Origin: a bacterium
Lineage (GTDB): Bacteria > SM23-31
Assembly: GCA_028278455.1 (NCBI GenBank)
Contig: JANQEH010000196.1
Coordinates: 1 to 37,951 of the forward strand
Length of the DNA: 37,951 nucleotides
Direction of reading: 5' to 3'
The position numbers were made by a program, and so were the translations under genes. Of the stretch, positions 33,801 to 37,951 are shown piece after piece (positions within the stretch are counted from its first letter, which is position 1; every line of letters starts with the position of its first letter). The notes under the pieces are model-generated. The model ran no database searches and had not been told where the DNA came from. It was given only the letters and a program-made list of their open reading frames with translations.

Positions 33801-34790
33801 TTATTTTATGTCGGCGATATATATTTTCCCACTTAACCCAGAGTAGAAAACTATCTTATTTCCATCAGGAGACCACCTTGGAGAATATTCAACTTCATCT
33901 TCTGTAAAAGTCAATTGAGTTTTTTCTGAACCATCTGCCTTCATGACGTAAATATCTGAACTCTCTTGTCCATTACTTTTTTCATATGCTATTATGTAGA
34001 CTATATGCTTTCCATCTGGAGACCATGATGGCCTACTTCCATTACCCAAGTTGGAATATGTTCCCTGAGCAATATTATAAATGTAGATTGTTTCCATGGA
34101 TGAATAGACAATATTGGAACCACCAGGAGATACTTCAAAATAATCTACCATATTCTCATTTTGTGAAATATGTTTTGATTCAGTTCCCTCAGGTTTGAAC
34201 ATAACTAGTCTAAGGTCATTGTCTAAATAAAATACAAACTCCTCTTCTTTTGCCTTGTTTGCCTTACCCTCTTCATCAATAAAATAGTTTCTTTTTAATT
34301 CTCTGTTTTTGGTAAAAATATTTCCTTTCGATGTTAATCTGGGAGGAATAAGGTTTTTATTTTTTAATAGAGATTTGATTTTTCCGCTGTTTACATTCAC
34401 AGATTTCAGGTGACTTTGAGCGTTTTTACCGTAAGGATACCTACTATGAAATACTATTACAGAATTTGAAATCCATGTATGTCGCCATCCAGACCATTCC
34501 TCATTAGTAAGGTTTTTTAGATTCTTACCATCAGCATCAATGACCCATATCCCAGAATTTCCCCCAGCTGCAAATGAGATCTTTTTTCCGTTTGGAGACC
34601 AATTTGGATCTAAAAAACGATTTGTATCGTCGGTTATGGCTCTAATATTAGAAATTTTAAACAATGATCCAGTCTGTATTTCCGGAAACTCTCCTGCTAT
34701 AGAGTCAATCGCGCAGTTAATCAGAAACAGACCCCAAAATAACAATGCTGCACTAGACAACAGTATTGATTTCGAATTAGACATTAACAT
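33801..34790 (-). CDS. TolB-like PD40 beta-propeller lipoprotein
   Basis: A 329-residue lipoprotein with a signal ending LFLINC (Cys about 26). The rest is a WD40-like PD40 propeller. Blade motifs are clear at the start (PNWSPNGKKISFAA, then GIWVIDADGKNLKNLT) and at the end (PSWSPDGKHIVYII with SDIYVMKADGSEKTQLT; PRWSPDGNKIVFYS), with weaker blades between. AAGGAG eight bases before the ATG at 34790 supports that start over the ATG two codons later. Such propellers bind protein partners or wall ligands; TolB itself binds Pal and colicins. Here it is encoded directly upstream of the amidase and could guide or restrain it. The DNA looks more AT-rich than the neighbouring operons, in line with transfer. 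Confidence 0.88.
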   Translation of the reverse strand: MLMSNSKSILLSSAALLFWGLFLINCAIDSIAGEFPEIQTGSLFKISNIRAITDDTNRFLDPNWSPNGKKISFAAGGNSGIWVIDADGKNLKNLTNEEWSGWRHTWISNSVIVFHSRYPYGKNAQSHLKSVNVNSGKIKSLLKNKNLIPPRLTSKGNIFTKNRELKRNYFIDEEGKANKAKEEEFVFYLDNDLRLVMFKPEGTESKHISQNENMVDYFEVSPGGSNIVYSSMETIYIYNIAQGTYSNLGNGSRPSWSPDGKHIVYIIAYEKSNGQESSDIYVMKADGSEKTQLTFTEDEVEYSPRWSPDGNKIVFYSGLSGKIYIADIK

Positions 34791-35226
34791 TGAACTGACT
34801 CCTTATTTAGATTATTATAAGATATCACATAAATATTACCCGAAATTAAGTAAAACCTGAAAAATATTGATATGATTTTTACATCGTTTAAAGAAAATAT
34901 AAAATTATACAGAATTTGCTTTTTGAAGTACAAATCAATTATACTTCTCAGACAATTATTGTTACACATATTGAGTTATTCTTTCTAGTGGCTCCAAACA
35001 TTCGAGGTTTTACTACGGTAGGTATTATATTATACGCAAAAAAATTAATTTTATTCCAAGTTTTTTTATTGCATTTTCCTTTTTTCTTTTTTTGCAATCC
35101 TGCACCCGGATTATTGACACGCTCAGCAAGACCTCCCATTCTCTTATTCGGGTAAGTATCTCGATTGTATTCAGAGGTCACATTGTAAATAAATTATAAC
35201 AGGATGTACGTTAAAGGGAATTAGCG
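34791..35226. other. Gene-free AT-rich stretch with promoter for the propeller-amidase operon
   Basis: This 436-bp gap lies between two divergent genes. On the minus strand a perfect TATAAT (34819-34814) stands 24 bases before the propeller start, but its -35 is poor. On the plus strand AAAGGGA (35212-35218) serves the truncated lipoprotein gene at 35227. Short frames on both strands (34916-35155, 34948-35181) are built on T- or A-runs and do not look coding. Confidence 0.5.
34814..34819 (-). promoter_or_regulatory. Candidate -10 box of the propeller-amidase operon
   Basis: The minus strand reads TATAAT, an exact consensus, about 24 bases ahead of the ATG at 34790. No good -35 is found at 16-18 bases, so the call rests on the -10 box alone. 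Confidence 0.3.
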
Positions 35227-35484
35227 ATGTTTAGACATACTATTCTTATATCCATAATTGGATGTTTTATAACGTTTAGTTGTGGTTCGGGAGAAGAAAC
35301 CTATACTGTTGAAATGATCGCTGGTGTCCGACATGTCCAAAATCTCGCTCCGAAATGGAGAGATGAGCAAAGGATCGAGCTGCAATTCGTAAAGAAGAAA
35401 GCAAGGGAAGAATATAATCATAATATGAGGCTAAATATGACCTTGTTTTTGGAAGTGGGGAAAAGTGTAGAAAAGATTAACCTA
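35227..35484 (+). pseudogene. Truncated lipoprotein, N-terminal remnant of a 6-bladed beta-propeller-type protein
   Basis: The frame starts at ATG 35227 with AAAGGGA upstream and encodes a lipoprotein signal ending ITFSC. The next residues, VEMIAGVRHVQNLAPKW and RIELQFVKK, resemble the opening of the large 6-bladed propeller lipoproteins common in FCB genomes, which normally run to 350-400 residues. After about residue 60 the sequence no longer looks like the family, and from 35485 the frame runs straight into the tRNA-Val fragment, ending at 35553. The gene therefore appears cut at the integration boundary and decayed. A short genuine lipoprotein of 108 residues is possible but unlikely, because its last third would be encoded by tRNA and terminator DNA. 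Confidence 0.6.
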
Positions 35485-35531
35485 TGGCCTCACATGCCAG
35501 AGGTCGTGGGTTCGAATCCCTCATCGCCCAC
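35485..35531 (+). repeat. Right copy of the tRNA-Val 3'-end direct repeat (putative att site)
   Basis: These 47 bases repeat 31988-32034 with a single change (T at 35521). They begin in the anticodon stem and have no 5' half, so no functional tRNA can form. With the intact gene 3.5 kb upstream, the pair marks the ends of a presumed integrated element. Confidence 0.85.
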
Positions 35532-35537
35532 GAATGA

Positions 35538-35570
35538 AAGGAACATGCATTGACTGTGTGTTCCTTTTTT
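35538..35570 (+). terminator. Terminator after the tRNA fragment
   Basis: AAGGAACA (35538-35545) and TGTTCCTT (35559-35566) form a perfect 8-bp stem with a 13-base loop followed by T bases. It sits just after the tRNA fragment, in the same place as the terminator of the intact tRNA, but the sequence differs. It is probably the original host terminator of tRNA-Val. Confidence 0.75.
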
Positions 35571-35734
35571 TTATATATGTATGTAGATATGGCTGCCAAT
35601 GTCAGCGTTGATAGTAAGTATAGCATCCGCCGGGTGCGGTATGCTGTTGACCGGTGGAGACGGATCGAGCGGGGGGAGAAGTGATTTCTTATAATTACTG
35701 AGGTTAAAAATAGATTTAGAATTGGTTTTTTAAT
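35571..35734. other. Short stretch with a GC-rich hairpin and possible gene remnant
   Basis: AGCATCCGC (35622-35630) and GCGG-T-ATGCT (35636-35645) form a 9-bp stem with one bulged T. A 35-codon frame (35577-35684) with an Arg-rich end crosses it and is more GC-rich than both flanks. It might be the tail of a lost gene. It has no ribosome binding site, so it is not called as a gene. Confidence 0.35.
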
Positions 35735-36463
35735 CTAAGTTTTCGGTAGAAATGTTGCATATACTTTGTTGTACATATTAGAATATTTAGCTGAACCTTC
35801 GAGGTCTGGAAATAAGGTGTAGTGATTAATGTTCATTTTATCTAATGCAATTAGCATTTCTTTTCTCTCTTTATTTGGAATAAAAATTTTGACAAGAACA
35901 GGATTACTATATTGATATCTTAATACGGATTCTATGTCCTCGGGAAATTCAGTATATGTAAATATACCTCTCTGACTTATTAATCTAGAGTTTTCATCTA
36001 TTACAGGTTCAACAAATTTTATTACTCTTTTTTGTTTTCTTGTTTTTAATGTAGTGTTATATAATTTTCGGTTTAAGGCATAGACTACTCTATTTTCATT
36101 GTTTCCTTCTTCTTCAAAGGCAAAGAAAGCGGCTACATAGGGTGAAAGTGTCCAGTCTAATAACGGTGTTTCTAATCCATAATGTTGTCCAAGCGCCCAA
36201 TAACTTTTATCGTCCAGTTCCGGTGGATTTATTCCCCTTCTTCCTTTCAATGATTTTTTAAAAAAACTAAGATGAGCTTCAACCGTGAGTATATTATTTA
36301 AGTTTGGTATCGGACGATGAAACTTCGGCAGTAATTTCCAGTCTTCTTTTTGTCCTCTATAGATGTAATCTTCAGTACCAATACTCGTATTATTTATTTT
36401 ATCAAAATAGTCTTGCCAGGTTTCACATGGCAATCCGGAGTCGTTTTTTTTGCTTGGTGACAT
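35735..36463 (-). CDS. FRG-domain protein
   Basis: A 242-residue cytoplasmic protein. The FRG domain shows the name-giving motif in DYIYRGQKEDWKLLPKF (about 38-54), the conserved YWALGQHYGLETPLLDWT (about 107-124) and SPYVAAFFAFEE (about 126-137). The C-terminal part carries a Gln-Arg-Gly-Ile segment (SQRGIFTY) usual in the family. FRG proteins are widespread in phage, plasmid and defence-island DNA and have been linked to anti-phage or toxin-like roles; the biochemical activity is not settled. The gene stands alone, AT-rich, just outside the right tRNA repeat and next to repeat-rich DNA, which fits horizontally acquired sequence. No partner gene is seen. Confidence 0.87.
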   Translation of the reverse strand: MSPSKKNDSGLPCETWQDYFDKINNTSIGTEDYIYRGQKEDWKLLPKFHRPIPNLNNILTVEAHLSFFKKSLKGRRGINPPELDDKSYWALGQHYGLETPLLDWTLSPYVAAFFAFEEEGNNENRVVYALNRKLYNTTLKTRKQKRVIKFVEPVIDENSRLISQRGIFTYTEFPEDIESVLRYQYSNPVLVKIFIPNKERKEMLIALDKMNINHYTLFPDLEGSAKYSNMYNKVYATFLPKT

Positions 36464-36527
36464 TCTACCCTCAATTTGCTATTTGTTGAATTTAGTAAAA
36501 TGTGTGGTGGTTGTCAAGCTATTTTAC

Positions 36528-36542
36528 GGCACGGGGCGTGCC
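36528..36542. repeat. GGCACG/CGTGCC hairpin of a dispersed-repeat type
   Basis: GGCACG and CGTGCC form a perfect 6-bp stem around GGG, followed by CTACAA. The words around it (CGTGCCCTACAA) are common in small intergenic repeats of many bacteria. Copy number here cannot be judged from one window. Confidence 0.5.
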
Positions 36543-36743
36543 CTACAATTTTGACGGTATGGTGTTATATTGGCGATATGAGATGGATTTTTAACACCAT
36601 ATGAGATCGGACGGGAAGGTTCCGCACGTGGTCCCGGAGGAGGGATGGGGCTTTCCCGCAATTTTTTTTGAGGCGAGTTCTTTGTTATTTATGAGTTTAA
36701 GGTTTTTTTTCTATTTCCCTGATAGAATGCAGTGCGGGGGCTC

Positions 36744-36772
36744 TCCCGCCGTTGGCGGGACAGGTTTTTTTA
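36744..36772 (+). terminator. Hairpin with T-run
   Basis: TCCCGCC (36744-36750) and GGCGGGA (36754-36760) pair over a 3-base loop, followed by CAGGTTTTTTT. It has the form of a Rho-independent terminator, but no plus-strand gene precedes it, so it may be part of a repeat or of a lost gene. Confidence 0.45.
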
Positions 36773-36869
36773 GGGCCTCCGCGCCTCCCTTTTATGCACC
36801 GGAGGTGCTGGTAATTGGTCCGCCAGAGGCGAGATAAATTATTGGTTCTTGGGGAGAGGCTATGAACAA

Positions 36870-36900
36870 CCCCCTGAATCCCCCTTTATTAAGGGGGACT
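36870..36900. repeat. CCCCCTTTATTAAGGGGG repeat, copy 1
   Basis: This 31-bp unit contains the hairpin CCCCCTT-TATT-AAGGGGG preceded by CCCCCTGAAT. It matches 37228-37259 except for one missing T. It lies 51 bases before the 90-aa ORF. Units of this form are dispersed in many bacterial genomes. Confidence 0.8.
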
Positions 36901-36913
36901 ATAAAAGGCTGGA

Positions 36914-36936
36914 TCCCCGATTGAAGCGCTCGGGGA
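36914..36936. repeat. TCCCCGA/TCGGGGA hairpin
   Basis: TCCCCGA (36914-36920) and TCGGGGA (36930-36936) form a 7-bp stem around a 9-base loop. The surrounding words (CTGGATCCCCGATT, CGGGGACGAC) resemble a widespread dispersed intergenic repeat. It directly follows copy 1 of the CCCCCTT repeat, so the two may form one composite element. Confidence 0.6.
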
Positions 36937-36951
36937 CGACGGAGTTTCGAG

Positions 36952-37224
36952 ATGAGATGGTTTGAGTTTACATACGGTGGTTTTAAGGCCTGGATGGCTG
37001 AGAGGCTTCCTGCTGTTGTGCTGCTGCCGCACCAGGAGGTTTTTGCGATGGAGTTTTTCCGGGGTAACCGGGATATCCTGCACAGCTGGCCGAGGGAGTA
37101 TGGGAGGGTTTATATTCTGGATCTGATCAGGCGGTTCAGGGATGAGTATGGTGAGGAGACGGGGCTGCCGTTCGATCTGGATCCTTGTATGGAGGATGTT
37201 CGGAATGTTGTGGAGTTTCTTTAA
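36952..37224 (+). CDS. Hypothetical 90-aa protein between two repeat copies
   Basis: A 90-residue protein, start ATG 36952 with GGAG seven bases upstream (36941-36944). It has a balanced, globular composition: WFEFTYGGFKAWMAERLP, then a hydrophobic strand AVVLLPHQEVFAMEFF, a basic helix ILDLIRRFRDEYGEE and an acidic end. There is no signal peptide or membrane helix. I do not recognise the family. Codons are more G- and C-ending than in the neighbouring FRG gene, which fits a different origin. It lies exactly between two near-identical repeats, the second of which forms its terminator. It could be a mobile small gene or a decayed piece of a larger one. Confidence 0.5.
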   Translation: MRWFEFTYGGFKAWMAERLPAVVLLPHQEVFAMEFFRGNRDILHSWPREYGRVYILDLIRRFRDEYGEETGLPFDLDPCMEDVRNVVEFL

Positions 37225-37227
37225 CAT

Positions 37228-37266
37228 CCCCCTTGAATCCCCCTTTATTAAGGGGGACTTTTTTCG
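37228..37266 (+). repeat. CCCCCTTTATTAAGGGGG repeat, copy 2, also a terminator
   Basis: The 32-bp unit at 37228-37259 matches 36870-36900 with one extra T. Its stem CCCCCTT/AAGGGGG (37239-37245 and 37250-37256) is followed by ACTTTTTT, making a good Rho-independent terminator right after the 90-aa ORF. Confidence 0.8.
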
Positions 37267-37341
37267 CAATTCTAATTTATGGAACTGGTTTTTACTTCTT
37301 GGGAGAAATAATGTATCTATTTTAGGAGCATAGTATTTCTC

Positions 37342-37951
37342 TCAATACTCCGATCTTCTGGCGTCTTTTCTGAAATCTACCTCATCGCGGTTGGCGATGT
37401 CCATTATCGCCATGAACAGGATCTCTGCCATATCCTCCATCAGCTCCGGATTCAGATAGGTTATATCATCAGCGGGTGTATGGTACCTGTAGCTTCCGGA
37501 TCCTCCGAACGACAGGGTAGGGATATTAGCCGAGAAAAAGTGCGCCGCATCCAGCCGGGGCCTGCCGAGGTTGGATGAATAGCTCGACCTGATAGTCCTG
37601 TGGACATATTTCCGGTTCCAGTGATCAACGGTGTTCATAAGAGATGGATAATTCCCGCCGCCTCCGGCCCGGAAACCTTCTCCGACACCAACTGCATCCA
37701 TGTTCAGCAGCGCAACCGTCTTTTCATGGGGTACAATAGGATTTTCGACATAATATTCCGAGCCTCTGACTCCCTGTTCCTCGGCGCCAAAGAAATTGAA
37801 CATGATCGATCTGCGCGGTTTTACGGGAGACTGGATTATCCGGTCGGCAAGCTCGAACATTATCGCAACAGCCGAACCGTTGTCGTTTGCCCCGGGCATG
37901 ATTTCGTATAACCTGCCGAGATGGTCCTGATGCCCCCCGACCATGATGAAC
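37342..37951 (-). CDS. M28-family zinc peptidase, C-terminal part (5' end outside window)
   Basis: The frame is open to the end of the window (FIMVGGHQDHLG), so the gene starts beyond it. The visible 203 residues are the C-terminal half of an M28 aminopeptidase-like domain, with all five expected di-zinc ligands: His in GGHQDHLG, bridging Asp in GANDNGSAV, the Glu-Glu pair in FGAEEQGVRG, Asp in LLNMDAVG and His in YRYHTPADD. There is no sorting domain at its C-terminus, unlike the other secreted proteases here. It probably acts outside the cytoplasm on peptide ends, as most bacterial M28 enzymes carry a signal peptide; that part cannot be seen. Its 3' end faces the repeat at 37228. Confidence 0.9.
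   Translation of the reverse strand, partial: FIMVGGHQDHLGRLYEIMPGANDNGSAVAIMFELADRIIQSPVKPRRSIMFNFFGAEEQGVRGSEYYVENPIVPHEKTVALLNMDAVGVGEGFRAGGGGNYPSLMNTVDHWNRKYVHRTIRSSYSSNLGRPRLDAAHFFSANIPTLSFGGSGSYRYHTPADDITYLNPELMEDMAEILFMAIMDIANRDEVDFRKDARRSEY

Larger units (their letters stand above)
36464..36951. other. Gene-free, repeat- and hairpin-rich stretch
   Basis: This 488-bp stretch has no convincing gene; the 78-codon frame at 36601 has T-run-coded Phe stretches and no good ribosome site. It contains hairpins at 36528-36542 (GGCACG/CGTGCC), 36558-36601 (TATGGTGTTA/TAACACCATA) and 36744-36760 (TCCCGCC/GGCGGGA), then the repeat at 36870-36900 and the hairpin at 36914-36936. It looks like a landing zone for small dispersed repeats. 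Confidence 0.6.

Noticed and set aside
34916..35181. Two overlapping frames (79 and 77 codons) in the island gap
   Set aside because: Built on T- and A-runs, without ribosome sites or recognisable motifs.
35577..35684. 35-codon frame ending in an Arg-rich helix
   Set aside because: Could be the tail of a lost gene, but it has no start signal and is too short to assign.
36601..36837. 78-codon frame downstream of the FRG gene
   Set aside because: Crosses hairpins and T-runs; no ribosome site; composition unlike neighbouring proteins.
1..37951. CRISPR array, rRNA genes, insertion sequences with transposase
   Set aside because: No regularly spaced repeats, rRNA core words or DDE-type transposase were seen on either strand.

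Overview
The window reads as chromosomal DNA of an uncultured, Gram-negative bacterium of the FCB group, most like lineages such as Marinimicrobia, KSB1, Zixibacteria or Ignavibacteria. The reasons are three large secreted proteins ending in a Por/type IX-style sorting domain (two carry the YPNPFNP signature, the subtilase has a shorter YPNPV form), many lipoproteins, RND efflux with a lipoprotein adaptor, and moderately AT-rich DNA with good Shine-Dalgarno sites. The exact phylum cannot be fixed from sequence reading alone.

Layout. (1) 1-10.25 kb, plus strand: end of an acidic TPR protein, Xaa-Pro peptidase, family 2 glycosyltransferase, a 1398-aa secreted subtilase, a small zinc-ribbon protein, a YbbR/CdaR-like protein, TsaD and a divergent YchF-like GTPase. 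A two-way terminator separates these from a convergent S41 processing protease. (2) 12.2-17.0 kb: a secreted HExxH metalloprotease behind a near-consensus promoter, a TPR lipoprotein, Maf and a RodZ-like HTH membrane protein. (3) 17.1-27.3 kb: an export operon with a lipoprotein adaptor, an RND permease, a second RND permease fused to an ABC ATPase, an ABC-2 permease and a small membrane protein. (4) 27.3-31.96 kb: a Tyr-rich lipoprotein, Smr and ECF sigma factor genes (minus strand), a PP-loop tRNA-thiolation-like enzyme, a dispersed inverted repeat and a nitrilase-family amidohydrolase. (5) 31.96-35.53 kb: an intact tRNA-Val(CAC) and, 3.5 kb later, a 47-bp copy of its 3' end. Between them lie a beta-propeller lipoprotein, a cell-wall amidase with a sorting domain and a truncated lipoprotein gene. 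This is the signature of an integrated element that no longer has a visible integrase. (6) 35.5-37.95 kb: an FRG-domain gene, several repeat or hairpin elements, a 90-aa orphan ORF bracketed by copies of one repeat, and the end of an M28 peptidase running off the window.

The most unusual item is the export operon. The 1578-aa protein at 21487-26223 carries a full RND permease, six further predicted membrane segments and a complete ABC nucleotide-binding domain with all its motifs. The first ABC strand (about residues 1107-1118) appears to be separated from the rest (from about 1302) by about 180 residues holding four membrane segments. An ABC-2 permease starts 4 bases after it. This predicts one export machine powered both by the proton gradient and by ATP. 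I know of no characterised pump of this design; this is an inference from sequence and needs database and structure checks.
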